DNA from: Solibacillus isronensis
GTDB lineage: Bacteria; Bacillota; Bacilli; Bacillales_A; Planococcaceae
Direction of reading: 5' to 3'
DNA length: 64,000 nt
Assembly: GCF_900168685.1 (NCBI RefSeq)
Contig: NZ_FVZN01000012.1
Location: 1-64,000, forward strand
Shown here piece by piece: positions 1-9,028 of the stretch. A model generated the notes under the pieces. The model ran no database searches. It had not been told where the DNA came from and saw only the letters and a program-made list of their open reading frames with translations. The position numbers and the translations under genes were made by a program. Position 1 is the first letter of the stretch, and each line of letters starts with the position of its first letter.

Positions 1-211
1 CAACAGAAGAACCAATAATATTGGCAACATCACAAACACATAACTCATCATCTTGGCATAAAGCAAAGGAAATTTTTGCTCTATTTTCATCTGCAAGTGC
101 TTTAAACAATTGGGCAACACTAGAAAGGTCTTCTTTTTCTAATTGACCTTGTATTCGATTGACTTTTTCCTCGTCATAACAATAAATTTCACAAGTATCT
201 TTATTACTCAT
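1..211 (-). CDS. cadC: CadC, ArsR-family metal-sensing repressor (partial, cut by window edge)
   Basis: This is the N-terminal 70 residues of an ArsR/SmtB-family repressor. The start at 211 reads MSNKDTCEIYCYDEEKVNR, and further on comes the metal-site helix segment ELCVCDVANI. Cysteines at positions 7 and 11 plus the CVC pair are the ligands used by CadC to sense Cd(II), Pb(II) or Zn(II). Known CadC proteins are about 120 residues and repress a cadA P-type ATPase, which would lie to the left of the window. Two inverted-repeat operators lie directly upstream, so autoregulation is likely. The identification is strong; that cadA follows is inference. Confidence 0.9.
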   Translation of the reverse strand, partial: MSNKDTCEIYCYDEEKVNRIQGQLEKEDLSSVAQLFKALADENRAKISFALCQDDELCVCDVANIIGSSV

Positions 212-228
212 TAATATCGCTCCTTCTT

Positions 229-292
229 ATTCAAACGTTCATTTGATTATATTGTACTCCTTTTTCTTTATTATTCAAGTGAATGTTTGAAT
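229..292 (-). promoter_or_regulatory. cad operator/promoter region with two dyads
   Basis: Two related inverted repeats of the form ATTCAA...TTGAAT or TTGATT lie at 229-248 and 273-292, upstream of cadC. Imperfect 12-2-12-type dyads of this kind are the usual targets of ArsR/SmtB repressors. The spacing would allow CadC to cover the promoter. Binding is inferred from position and sequence only. Confidence 0.6.
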
Positions 293-300
293 GAAACAAT

Positions 301-328
301 AAAAAAAGAATTGGACTCTTCCAATTCT
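301..328 (-). terminator. Rho-independent terminator
   Basis: GAATTGG at 308-314 pairs with CCAATTC at 321-327, and the minus strand continues into a run of seven T. It ends transcripts of the 427-705 gene before cadC. Confidence 0.75.
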
Positions 329-426
329 CAATAACGTATATTATTTTCGGATATAAGATTCCCAAAGCGGGATTTGGGTGCATTTTAAAAGCTTAATACA
401 GAAAAATTATAGACTTAATATTTCAT

Positions 427-705
427 TTATTTTTCCACTGCCTCCCAGATTTTTTGAGCAACAGGCAGACATTCTTCATCAGTGATATTCACATCAAAAT
501 ATTTATTAAAGGTACTGCTAATTCCTGCTGCAAAAACATTTACAGATTCAGCTTTATTAAGTAAAGAAACAATTCTTCCTATTTCCATTTCATATTCATC
601 ATCAGGTGCTGATGGTAGCAAACCGATGGGGTCCCAATTATTAATGATTCTTTTGATTAATTTAAATGTTTTATCATATTTTTCTTTTAATTCTTTATTT
701 GACAA
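427..705 (-). CDS. DUF1871 family protein
   Basis: A 92-residue acidic soluble protein. The segment NNWDPIGLLPSAPDDEYE followed by an isoleucine/leucine-rich helix resembles the core of DUF1871 proteins (Bacillus YugE-like), whose function is unknown. It begins at a TTG codon at 705, with GGGAGAG seven bases upstream; no ATG fits better. It is monocistronic: a terminator follows at 301-328 and about 400 bases without a gene precede it. Family assignment is from pattern recognition. Confidence 0.65.
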   Translation of the reverse strand: MSNKELKEKYDKTFKLIKRIINNWDPIGLLPSAPDDEYEMEIGRIVSLLNKAESVNVFAAGISSTFNKYFDVNITDEECLPVAQKIWEAVEK

Positions 706-1102
706 TGAGAATCTCTCCCTGAAAAAATATTCTAAAATCTGCTTCTTAAAAATTTACTCTTAATTAAAACATAAAAGTCCCCAAACCAACGTTTGGTAAC
801 ATAATTATCTAATCCTGTACTCAAAATCGTATTTGTCCTTTTTTTATGTAATGTAGTATACCACACGAATATGACGATCCCTTATTCCACAATCTGGGCG
901 CTTTAATTGAATATTCGCATCCCGAAATAATTAAACTCTTTTATAAGAACCAATCTAGATAAGTAAAGAACAAACTGTTTTGATTAAACTTTGTTTCAAA
1001 CTTTTGGTTTCTTTCTGTATAAAATCAGCGTTTGCAACTTACTTTTAATCGAACTTTATTAAAATGCTACACTTCGAGCCACAAACACTCTAAAATACTG
1101 CA
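706..1102. other. Intergenic region without a recognisable gene
   Basis: No open frame with a ribosome binding site was found on either strand. It contains a small dyad near 782-797 (CCAAAC/GTTTGG) and, at 977-1007, one copy of a sequence resembling TTTTGATCAAACTTTATTT that also occurs near 17,481 and 41,021. Confidence 0.5.
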
Positions 1103-1133
1103 TAAAAAAGACCTGCAGCAGATTGCTACAGGT
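1103..1133 (-). terminator. Rho-independent terminator
   Basis: ACCTGCAGCA at 1111-1120 pairs with TGCTACAGGT at 1124-1133, with a T-run on the minus strand. It ends the 1583-1852/1168-1554 transcription unit. Confidence 0.75.
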
Positions 1134-1167
1134 AAATGGATATAACCGAATATTATAAGTCTAAGGT

Positions 1168-1554
1168 TTAAAACAAGCGTTGAGGGTTGTCTTTTGTGAA
1201 GTATCTAGCTCCAGCAAACTCAACCTCTTTAAATAAGTAATTTACGTCTTTTGAAGACATTTGCAACTCATGGCGGGCTTGTTCCAGGACAAACGCGTGT
1301 AATTTATTACTGATGTTTACATAGTCTTTCAAAGACTGTTTTCTTGATTCGTGAATTAAAGGTATGTTGGCACTCGTTAAGCCATTGAATGTTGCTAAAA
1401 CGTCAGTAAAGGCGTCCTGAATTTGATCAAACGACTCCATTTGAATCCATTCCATTTCTCCAATGTGGTTTTCAAGTTGAAGCTGCTTAATAACGTTTGA
1501 TGTGTATTCATATTGTTCAAATAATGTCATTGTGTTTTCATTTTGTAAGATCAT
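1168..1554 (-). CDS. Hypothetical protein, 128 residues
   Basis: I do not recognise this protein. It is acidic and predicted largely helical, with no signal peptide or membrane segment, and has a conserved-looking C-terminus (VEFAGARYFTKDNPQRLF). The start at 1554 is supported by GAGGG eight bases upstream. It follows the 1583-1852 gene by 28 bases on the same strand and shares its terminator at 1103-1133, so the two are probably an operon. No function is proposed. Confidence 0.6.
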   Translation of the reverse strand: MILQNENTMTLFEQYEYTSNVIKQLQLENHIGEMEWIQMESFDQIQDAFTDVLATFNGLTSANIPLIHESRKQSLKDYVNISNKLHAFVLEQARHELQMSSKDVNYLFKEVEFAGARYFTKDNPQRLF

Positions 1555-1582
1555 TAAAGTTCCCTCATTTGCTATAAATTCA

Positions 1583-1852
1583 TTACGATTGGATATCTTT
1601 AATGTTATTTTTATATATCTCTACTAATTCGTCAAATTCGCTCTTTTCAAGTTCTTTGCTATCTCTATCCGGAAGCGCTTTAATTTCATCTGAAGCCTCA
1701 GCAATTAAAAACTCTTCATTTGAAGTATGAACAGTACGTACTTCTGAAACTTTCCCTTCATTATCAAGTTGAATAATTAAAAGGGATGTTAATACGATAT
1801 AGCTGTCTTCGATCTTAAGTTTGTCTTTAGTTAATTTATAAACCTTATTCAT
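1583..1852 (-). CDS. Hypothetical protein, 89 residues
   Basis: A small protein of unknown function, rich in Glu, Lys and Asp, beginning MNKVYKLTKDKLKIEDS. An upstream in-frame ATG would add nine residues, but the start at 1852 is preferred because GGAGGG lies 9 bases upstream. The pattern of alternating hydrophobic residues in the first 45 positions suggests a beta-sheet domain followed by a helix. It is the first gene of a likely two-gene unit with 1168-1554. Confidence 0.6.
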   Translation of the reverse strand: MNKVYKLTKDKLKIEDSYIVLTSLLIIQLDNEGKVSEVRTVHTSNEEFLIAEASDEIKALPDRDSKELEKSEFDELVEIYKNNIKDIQS

Positions 1853-2073
1853 TAGAATGCCCTCCGCGTTAATTTCCAATTATTACTAGCTCACATAATT
1901 ATAAATCAATGTGAGTTCATATTAACAGTATTTATTAACAATAGACATAAGAACTTTGAAAAATAACAAAAAATAATATGTGTTTTATAGTAGTTTAATA
2001 AAATTAAATAGATTGTTTTTAAACTGTAATATAAAGAATCTGTTTGTAAAATTACATAAAGTAATTCATATTA

Positions 2074-4236
2074 TCATTTTTTCACTTTAGGTTTCGCCTC
2101 CGCGAATAAAAGCTTTAATTTCCCTTGTTCATATGGTGCCTCTAGTGCTAATTGAGCTTTGTATGGTTTTCCTTCCTTTGTGTTAAATGAAAGGACATTT
2201 GTTTTCCCTTTAGTTAGTAATTGTTCCAGCATCTTATCTGATACGGCTTTATTGTATTGGTTCGACCATAAGAAGAAGTCACACCCATTTTTAGTACCTG
2301 AGCAATTGATACGCTTTGCAGTACGTGTAAGGCCAGATTTACATTTTGGACACTCACCTATATAGTCGATCAGCTGCACATTGTCATTTGGTATCGATTT
2401 AATTTCCTCTACAGCTAACTTCACAAAGTTTACAATCGCATTATTGAATGTTTGAGGACTTTTTCCTTTACGGATATTCTCTAACTCGATCTCCCATTGA
2501 GCAGTCATTTCAGGAGAAGTTAATACCTGTATTTTTGTTTTACGTAATGATTCAACAATGAACGCACCTTTTTTAGTAATGGTTACTTTCTTTTTGTCGT
2601 AAGTTAAGTACCCAATATTCAATAGCTTTTCTACAGTTGCCGCAAGCGTCGCTGATGTACCTATACCGCGCTCTTTCAATTTCTCTTTCATTACAGGGTC
2701 CTTAACGATAGTTGATACATTACTCATAGCAAGGATTAATGAACCGTCTGTATAAGCAGGTGGTGGAGCTGTTTCCTTTTCTTCAATCTTTGCACCAATA
2801 ATGTTAGCTGAACCAACTACGACGTTTGGTGAGCCTGTGAGCGCGGCATCATCCTCATTCTCCGCGCTTTCCTTCTCTTTATCCTTTTGGTTGGTTGGCA
2901 ATAAAGCTTTCCACCCTAACTCAATCGTATCATTGTACGTTGAAACAAATAAGTGATCGCCCATTCGTGTGTGAATAGATGTGTTTTGGTATTTAAATGG
3001 CGGGTTGAAGTGCATAAAGCAACGTTCCAGGACCATATCATAAATCTTTTGCTCTTCATCACTTAAACCGGTCGGAACTTTTGGCTCTACTAAAATTCCA
3101 TGATGGTCCGCAACTTTATCCGGCTGTACAATCCGCTTATTTGCTGCGTGTACATATTTCTTATCTGCATTTGCTGTTAAGTGAGGATAACGGTCTTTTA
3201 GCAAATCGAATGTTTCATGCATTAAAGGAATTTCGTTTTCAGTAATATACTGGCTGTCGGTCCGGATATAGCTTAAATACTTTTTCAGGTACAAATCATT
3301 TAGCACCTCTTGTATGTGTGGGGCTTTCATGCCGAATCGTTTACTTGCTGCAGCAATCGCGCTCGCTAAATCGAATAGCAAGGGCGCCGGTGTTGTTTTC
3401 TCTTGTTTCTCACTCTTAACAACATTCGCAGGTAATGAGCGGATCTGATTAATGATGTTCTCGACAACGGATTTCTCATATTCCTTTTCAGCTTTTAAAT
3501 AACCGAGGTACTTTGTGTCGCCTTGCTGGAACTGAGCCAACAATGGATAGTACATACGTTTACTGAATTTTGTACGTTCCATTTCGCGGTCATAAACCAT
3601 TGCCGCGACTACATTAATAATACGTCCCATGTTTAAAGCTCTGCTACCGCCCTCGCTATAATCGACACCTGCATCTTGGGCCCACAAAGTCATTGCACGT
3701 GATAATGAAAGACCAACGATCCAGTCACTAATCGTACGCGTTTCAGCACTTTTTAATAAATTTACTTGGCTCGGGTCGTTCCATGAAATCACGTTTTTAT
3801 AAGCCTGCTGCAATGCTTTTACAGACATTGACGACACCCACATACGAACAATCGGCTTTTTAACACTTAACATTCGTAATAGATTGCCGGCGATTAATTG
3901 CCCTTCTTGGGCGGCATCACTGTTGACTACCACCCTTGTTACTTCTGGCTTTTCCACTAACTTTTTAATCACGCTCACCTGCGCTTTAATGCGCGCATCG
4001 TCGATAATTTCTAACTTAATACGGTCTGGAATCATCGGTAAGGTATGCCACGACCATTTTTCCCATACAGGATTGTATGATTTGGGGGCAGCCATCGTAA
4101 ATAGATGGCCGATACACCAAGTTATAAGGATATTGTTGTTACAGACAATGTAGCCTTTTTCTTCTTTAAAAGAAGTTGATAGCGCTTCGGCGGTTGAAAT
4201 ACCGACCGAACGTTTTTCACATATGATTAAATCCAT
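2074..4236 (-). CDS. topB: DNA topoisomerase III (type IA)
   Basis: A 720-residue type IA topoisomerase, which relaxes or decatenates DNA by transient single-strand breakage through a 5'-phosphotyrosine. The Toprim domain opens the protein (DLIICEK, Glu7), and the acidic motif is at 107-111 (DAAQE). The active-site stretch LSYIRTDSQY at 321-330 supplies Tyr323. A C4 zinc ribbon (CPKCKSG...C...GC) lies near residue 655. Plasmids of Bacillales often carry their own TopB. The acidic motif is atypical: the family usually has DxDRE or DAGRE, so the Arg is Gln here. The gene overlaps a 41-residue ORF at its 5' end and ends about 190 bases before the next gene. Confidence 0.93.
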   Translation of the reverse strand: MDLIICEKRSVGISTAEALSTSFKEEKGYIVCNNNILITWCIGHLFTMAAPKSYNPVWEKWSWHTLPMIPDRIKLEIIDDARIKAQVSVIKKLVEKPEVTRVVVNSDAAQEGQLIAGNLLRMLSVKKPIVRMWVSSMSVKALQQAYKNVISWNDPSQVNLLKSAETRTISDWIVGLSLSRAMTLWAQDAGVDYSEGGSRALNMGRIINVVAAMVYDREMERTKFSKRMYYPLLAQFQQGDTKYLGYLKAEKEYEKSVVENIINQIRSLPANVVKSEKQEKTTPAPLLFDLASAIAAASKRFGMKAPHIQEVLNDLYLKKYLSYIRTDSQYITENEIPLMHETFDLLKDRYPHLTANADKKYVHAANKRIVQPDKVADHHGILVEPKVPTGLSDEEQKIYDMVLERCFMHFNPPFKYQNTSIHTRMGDHLFVSTYNDTIELGWKALLPTNQKDKEKESAENEDDAALTGSPNVVVGSANIIGAKIEEKETAPPPAYTDGSLILAMSNVSTIVKDPVMKEKLKERGIGTSATLAATVEKLLNIGYLTYDKKKVTITKKGAFIVESLRKTKIQVLTSPEMTAQWEIELENIRKGKSPQTFNNAIVNFVKLAVEEIKSIPNDNVQLIDYIGECPKCKSGLTRTAKRINCSGTKNGCDFFLWSNQYNKAVSDKMLEQLLTKGKTNVLSFNTKEGKPYKAQLALEAPYEQGKLKLLFAEAKPKVKK

Positions 4237-4342
4237 AAGTACTCATTCCATGTTCTTCATATAATTTTTCTGCTTCATAAAGTGTTCCTAGCAGTACCAT
4301 CATGCGTAGTTTTGGGTCCCAACCTTTAAATTGTTGCTTCAT
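4217..4342 (-). CDS. Small hypothetical protein overlapping topB
   Basis: A 41-residue ORF (starts MKQQFKGWDPKLRMMVLLG, ends GFNHM) with GGAGG 13 bases upstream. Its last 20 bases overlap the start of topB in another frame, the arrangement seen in translational coupling. It is too short for family assignment. That it is translated is inferred from the ribosome binding site and the overlap. Confidence 0.5.
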   Translation of the reverse strand: MKQQFKGWDPKLRMMVLLGTLYEAEKLYEEHGMSTYGFNHM

Positions 4343-4384
4343 AGCTAAGTAAAAACCTCCATTTAAATTATTAGAATTTTAAAA

Positions 4385-4447
4385 AAACGAAAAAAAGAAG
4401 CACCTCACCAATGTTTTGAAAACATTAGTAAAGTGCTTCTTTACGTT
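4385..4447 (-). terminator. Terminator-like hairpin ahead of the topB unit
   Basis: GAAGCAC near 4393 pairs with GTGCTTC near 4434, with an inner stem AATGTTTT/AAAACATT; on the minus strand it is followed by seven T. It lies between the 4514-4936 gene and the topB unit and may be a read-through terminator or an attenuator. Three other leaders in the window share its AAGCAC/GTGCTT base. Confidence 0.65.
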
Positions 4448-4513
4448 CGCCTAATTGACATCATATTAATATCAAATACTTGATGTAAATTATATCATAA
4501 AATCCGATAAATG

Positions 4514-4936
4514 CTATAAAAAAACGAGTTCGGAAGAATGAAAAAAAAAGGTTGGTACCGCGTATTTTACGTTGCAAATGCAGTCGCCTTTTGCATTGAA
4601 TGTAATTTCTTCAATGTCGCCAGTTTTGTCAATTACAAACGGAAAGTAGTATTTCAGATAATCATATAGCTCAGTGTCCTTTTTGGGTAAGATGATACGA
4701 CACGATTGACCTACATATATATCTTCGGGATTAACCGTACTGTCTTCCGTAACTGGCTCGTTTGAAGGCGCTACTTCGGTACATTCTTCCTTCATTTCAA
4801 TGGGTTGTTTCGCTACGACTGATTCCTCAACAATTAGTATTGGAGGCTCTTTTTGCTCAATAGGTTTGCTAGCAGCAGCAATCTCTGAACTTGTAGCTGG
4901 CTCTATCCAGTCAAATAGGTTTAATTGTCCTGTCAT
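4514..4936 (-). CDS. Hypothetical protein with N-terminal clamp-binding-like motif
   Basis: A 140-residue protein of unknown family. Residues 4-9 read QLNLFD, which matches the pentapeptide QLxLF used by many proteins to bind the DNA polymerase III beta clamp. It is followed by a low-complexity acidic linker (about residues 15-70) rich in Glu, Pro and Val, and a compact C-terminal domain (about 72-140). AGGAAG precedes the start. Being next to topB fits a replication-associated role, but this is inference from a short motif. Confidence 0.6.
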   Translation of the reverse strand: MTGQLNLFDWIEPATSSEIAAASKPIEQKEPPILIVEESVVAKQPIEMKEECTEVAPSNEPVTEDSTVNPEDIYVGQSCRIILPKKDTELYDYLKYYFPFVIDKTGDIEEITFNAKGDCICNVKYAVPTFFFHSSELVFL

Positions 4937-5011
4937 TTCAATACTTCCTTTCTCTACGAGTAGAGTACAACAGTGTTTTTAATTACGCAAAAATCGAATG
5001 TTTGCATAATG

Positions 5012-5317
5012 TTAAGTCGTCCAATAAGCAACTATTGCAAACATAATACAAACAGTAGCGTAAACGTAGAGGGCTGATTTACTGTCAAATCGTTTTGGCT
5101 TTACAAAATGCCGTTTGGTACGTAATGTACAATCAATGCCCTCAAACAGTTTCTCGATTTCCTTTCCATGAGTATCCGGTGTAATGCTATCGGCTATCTC
5201 ATAAATTCGCTTCTTATCACTTTCTTTATATCGGGCTACCTCAAAAAAGGTTCTCCCCTTATCGTCGAGCTTGAATAAGCCTCGAACAACGCCTTTATCG
5301 TCACAATAAAATTCCAC
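5012..5317 (-). CDS. Small membrane-anchored protein
   Basis: A 101-residue protein with a charged N-terminal domain and one C-terminal transmembrane segment (about residues 81-98, SALYVYATVCIMFAIVAYW). It starts with GTG at 5317, overlapping the TAG stop of the preceding gene (TAGTG), with GAGGTG upstream, so translation is coupled to the 5317-6153 gene. A tail-anchored topology is likely. Function unknown. Confidence 0.65.
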   Translation of the reverse strand: MEFYCDDKGVVRGLFKLDDKGRTFFEVARYKESDKKRIYEIADSITPDTHGKEIEKLFEGIDCTLRTKRHFVKPKRFDSKSALYVYATVCIMFAIVAYWTT

Positions 5318-6153
5318 TAATATTCACCTCGGTTATACAAAACTTTTTGTTTGAAGTTAAACAACGATTTATTACTGTAATGCTCACATAAATCTGGCAT
5401 TTCCTTATAATTCGTTGAAATATATTTCGCTACAAACTTTCGATTGCTCATTTTTAAGATGGTGCTTAAATCTAATACATCCAAATTCATGTTGTGCCTA
5501 TGCTTCAGTAAAACGATTGTATACGTGTATGATGTGCTGTTTGGATCTTGATCAACCTTCAGCACAACTTTTTCATTACTAAATTCCATTTGATAATACA
5601 TTAATGAATCTGCAACCTGCATACTTTGGAAAGGCCCGTAAGGTAGGTGTTGAAGTTGTAACACCTCAGTTGGTACATTTAAGTCCGTATTGTCACGCTC
5701 AGTCACAATAAAGTCGTATAGTTCAGCCACACTTTGCAGCTGCGGTTTCAAGCTCAATCGACCTAAATACGTTTGTATGACAAGTACATCGTTCTCTATG
5801 GTAAAAATCGCAACAATGTCTTTATCTAAAATGAAATATTGAAATTTGGTTCCGTTTAATTGCTTGGCGTTGTACATTTCAACGCGGCTCGGCTCATACA
5901 TGCAAATATATTTGATTAGATTAGCAAGTTGATCATATGTAGCGAATGGTCCGATTCGTTCATTCCAGCGACCAAAAGCATGATGTGATGTTTTTACATC
6001 ATTAAATCGTGTAGTGCCTACGCCGTCTTTCCCTATAAAATCCCATTCCTTCGTTGATATTGAGTAAATGGTATCGGATAAACTTAGTAACCGCGCCTCT
6101 ACAGCTGGTGCTATATCATGTATTTCATTTAATACGAATACACTCTTTTTCAT
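5317..6153 (-). CDS. Hypothetical protein, 278 residues
   Basis: A soluble protein with no recognised domain. The start at 6153 (MKKSVFVLNEIHDIAP) is preferred over one five codons upstream because GAGGGG lies seven bases before it. The central part alternates beta-strand-like hydrophobic stretches (FQYFILDKDIVAIFTIENDVLVIQ region), and the C-terminus is basic. It is the first gene of a two-gene unit with the tail-anchored protein 5012-5317. Function unknown. Confidence 0.6.
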   Translation of the reverse strand: MKKSVFVLNEIHDIAPAVEARLLSLSDTIYSISTKEWDFIGKDGVGTTRFNDVKTSHHAFGRWNERIGPFATYDQLANLIKYICMYEPSRVEMYNAKQLNGTKFQYFILDKDIVAIFTIENDVLVIQTYLGRLSLKPQLQSVAELYDFIVTERDNTDLNVPTEVLQLQHLPYGPFQSMQVADSLMYYQMEFSNEKVVLKVDQDPNSTSYTYTIVLLKHRHNMNLDVLDLSTILKMSNRKFVAKYISTNYKEMPDLCEHYSNKSLFNFKQKVLYNRGEY

Positions 6154-6215
6154 ATTCTGACCCCTCACATTCTTAAATTAAAAATATCGGAAACGTGTAG
6201 GTACAGCAAGTTTTA

Positions 6216-6851
6216 TTATAGAGCTGCAGCATCTTTCACACATGAAATTGTGCCTGTTACTGCTTTAAATACATCTTTCTCTATCTCACTTTTGCTCATT
6301 AATGCCTTGCAACTTTCGTCAGAACGCTTTACTGCTTCGTATATTTCGGTTAATTGAGGACTCGCTTCGATTAGTCCGTCATTAAATAAATACTCCTGAA
6401 CTAATGTATATGGCTTGTCACTTTCCCCCGTTGGCAAAAGAATCTGACCTAATACTTTATTTGCTGTCATTTCTTGAGGCTTATCAATTACAAATTTAAC
6501 GTCCTTGTTCAGCAAGTATGATTCAAGCGCTTCATGGTACTTTTCGTCAATTGGTAAGTTTAACGTTGAAAATCCGACTTCAATTAAGCCTTCTGGATTC
6601 ACTTGTAAGCCACCAGGTGTTTCTTCATCCCGGCGCGGCATACGTATTATAAGGGTATTGTCCTTTGTTACTTCAACTACCACGCCCTCTATTGAGCCGA
6701 CGGCTGTTGTATTTTCTTCGTCGATCTTATCTAATTGTTTTTGTACCGCTTGTTTTTCCACCACAACTTCTTCATTGTATTTCGGTGATTCACAGGCACC
6801 TAATACGCAAACAGAAGCCATTACTACAGGTATTATGAGTTTTCTATACAT
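6216..6851 (-). CDS. Putative lipoprotein, possibly SNase-like
   Basis: A 211-residue exported lipoprotein. The signal peptide is MYRKLIIPVVMASVCVLGAC with a lipobox VLGAC, so Cys20 would be lipidated and the mature domain held on the outer face of the membrane. The start at 6851 has GGAGG five bases upstream; an upstream start would break the signal peptide. Residues about 45-160 have the strand and helix pattern of thermonuclease-like domains (GVVVEVTKDNTLIIRM, then a basic helix and a GLIEA turn), but the catalytic Arg/Glu set is not obvious. Treat it as an uncharacterised lipoprotein. Confidence 0.7.
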   Translation of the reverse strand: MYRKLIIPVVMASVCVLGACESPKYNEEVVVEKQAVQKQLDKIDEENTTAVGSIEGVVVEVTKDNTLIIRMPRRDEETPGGLQVNPEGLIEVGFSTLNLPIDEKYHEALESYLLNKDVKFVIDKPQEMTANKVLGQILLPTGESDKPYTLVQEYLFNDGLIEASPQLTEIYEAVKRSDESCKALMSKSEIEKDVFKAVTGTISCVKDAAAL

Positions 6852-6871
6852 TCTTACCTCCAAAATAAAAA

Positions 6872-6916
6872 AGCACGCAAATAAGCCCATATAGAGCGTA
6901 TTTGCGTGCTTCGCAA
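6872..6916 (-). terminator. Terminator-like hairpin in the lipoprotein leader
   Basis: AAGCACGCAAATA at about 6870-6882 pairs with TATTTGCGTGCTT at about 6898-6910, followed on the minus strand by a T-run that ends just before the GGAGG of the lipoprotein gene. It either ends the 6977-7423 transcript or acts as an attenuator. Confidence 0.7.
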
Positions 6917-6976
6917 TTTTTGTTATTAATAATATGTAAGTTGTAATGCACTATAATTTTACTATAAGTATTAAAG

Positions 6977-7423
6977 TTATGAAAGCTTTTTTAATTGATA
7001 CTTCGGTATGGAATCAATGTACCCGTATTCACAAAGCACATCCGAGACTAATTTTTTCATGTCTACTGCATGTACGTCACTCGCAGGAATTAAAGCTATT
7101 TTCCCAGTTTCTTTGTAAGTAATTAACGCGTAAAACGGAGAGTATAATTGATCTGTCGTCAAGGCGTATTCTTTTAAAATGAAAGGCTGCGTAAAATTGT
7201 TATATAGCTCTTCGTCGAGAATTAGATCACTTATTTGTAATTGAGTCTTATATTTTTTATTCCATGTACGTGAGATAGTTCGTTTATAATCTTTGATAAA
7301 GGCCACTACATTTTCGTATCGTTTAACCTTAATGTATTTAGACCACGTTGTTTCTTGGAGCTTCACGTTAAACTTTGATGTTACGATGATTTTTCCTTTT
7401 GTTTTTTCCAATTTATCTAGCAT
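6977..7423 (-). CDS. Hypothetical protein, 148 residues
   Basis: A basic soluble protein with no signal peptide or membrane segment and no recognised family. The N-terminal third is lysine-rich (LDKLEKTKGKIIVTSKFN), which would suit nucleic-acid contact, but no motif supports that. It appears to be a single gene between hairpins at 6872 and 7551. Confidence 0.5.
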   Translation of the reverse strand: MLDKLEKTKGKIIVTSKFNVKLQETTWSKYIKVKRYENVVAFIKDYKRTISRTWNKKYKTQLQISDLILDEELYNNFTQPFILKEYALTTDQLYSPFYALITYKETGKIALIPASDVHAVDMKKLVSDVLCEYGYIDSIPKYQLKKLS

Positions 7424-7550
7424 TGCGGGACTCCTCGATTGTTCATAATTATTCTTATATTGTATATCGTCAAAATTATTACATTTTAATAGTATTCTTC
7501 CATAACAAAATGTATGTGGAATTCATAAGGATAATTATAGAATTATAAAA

Positions 7551-7590
7551 GAAAAAAGCCAAATTTTCCAATGTACAACTTGGAAAACCT
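7551..7590 (-). terminator. Hairpin, probable terminator of the ligase remnant
   Basis: TTTTCCAA at 7564-7571 pairs with TTGGAAAA near 7580-7587, with an A-run on its left that gives T on the minus strand. It lies just past the end of the ligA remnant. Confidence 0.5.
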
Positions 7591-7627
7591 GAATTTTCTT
7601 ATCTTTTTTATTGAAGCGGATATCAGA

Positions 7628-9016
7628 TTACTGTGAAAGTAAACCGTTGAAATCTTCTTCTAAAAGAATTGTTACGCCATTATTTACAGCAGATTGATGT
7701 TTGCTAGTACCTGTCGCATCCTCACCCATTAATAAGTAATCCGTTTTCTTACTTACAGAACCACTTACCTTTCCGCCGAGCTTTTCAATAATAGACTTAA
7801 AATCGTCACGTGATTTCGATAGCTACCTGTAATTACGAAGACTTTACCTGTAAGTGATGAATTGCTTGCAGGTGCCACATAATCTGATTGTATTGTAAAA
7901 CTTAGTGCCTTTAAACGTTCGATCTGATGAATGTTCATCGGCTCTTGGAAGAACTTTTCGAATTCTACAGCCATTTTATCACCAAAATCATCTAACTGAA
8001 TTAACTTAAAGTAGAGTGCATTTGGTGTTTTAGCTACTTTCTAAAATTTCATCCATGTTTTTAAATACTTTTGAAATTGCTTTGGAAGCTGTCTGACCGT
8101 TCAGTTTAATCGAGAATCCGTACAATACTTGTGCCAGTGTTGAAGTTTTACATGCTTCAAGTCCAGCTACTAATTTATCGTACTTTTTCTCACCAAAGCC
8201 ATCTAGCCCTACAATTACCTGTTTAAAACGCGGCAATTCGATAATGTCAGCCACCGTTTCAATTAATCCTTTGTCGTAGAATAGTTCAATCGCTTTTTCG
8301 CCTAAACCATCTACATTAAGGGCATTACGTGAAACAAAGTGCTCCAGCTTACCAACAATTTGCGGTGTACAGTTATCCGAGTTTTTACAGAATAAATGCT
8401 CACCTTCCTTAACTAATGTAGAACCACATTCCGGGCAGATCGTTGGCGGAACGAATTTAAACTCGTTGCCTGAACGTTGCTCAGGGAATGATTGTACAAT
8501 TTGAGGAATTACATCATTGGCGCGGCTAACTAAAATATTGTCGTTGATCTGAATGTCTTTCGTTTCAATGTTGGCCAGGTTATGCAGCGTTGCACGGCGA
8601 ATTTCTACGCCGTCAATATCAATGCAATTAAACACGCCTGTAAACGATAATTGACCCGACTTACCAATTGCGACAGCAATATCCGTCAGTTGTGTAATAC
8701 CGTCCATTGAACTGAATTTAAAGGCAACCGCCCAACGTGGATGTTTGCTAGTAGTCCCTAGCTTTTAACGTAAGTCTAAGCGATCAAACTTCAATACCAA
8801 TCCATCAATCATGTGTGGCAATGTTGGTCGTACCTCATGCTCATACTTTTCGATAAATTTAAGTAGGCGTTCAACCTCTATTAAGCCTTTTTGCTTTTTA
8901 AAGAAATAATGTGACTCCGAAAATTCAAAGCCGAGTGATTCTACAAAAGCAATACGTTCGCTGTCATATGTGAACTCCACGCCCTCAAACAGATTACCCT
9001 TTATCCATTTTAACAA
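7628..9016 (-). pseudogene. ligA: NAD-dependent DNA ligase, C-terminal half (decayed)
   Basis: This holds the end of the nucleotidyltransferase domain (IDGLVLKFDRLDLR), then the OB fold, a C4 zinc finger (CPECGSTL...C...C), helix-hairpin-helix segments (VDGLGEKAIELFYDKGLIE) and a C-terminal BRCT domain. Three lesions break it. An in-frame TAA at 8765-8767 stands where LRxKLGTTSKHPRWA should read through. There is a frame change near 8040, after which AKTPNALYFKL continues. A one-base loss near 7820 occurs in the BRCT domain, after which SRDDFKSIIEKLGG continues. The N-terminal half lies at 14,366-15,238. Active ligase from this copy is very unlikely. Confidence 0.85.
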
Positions 9017-9028
9017 TAATATAGAAAA

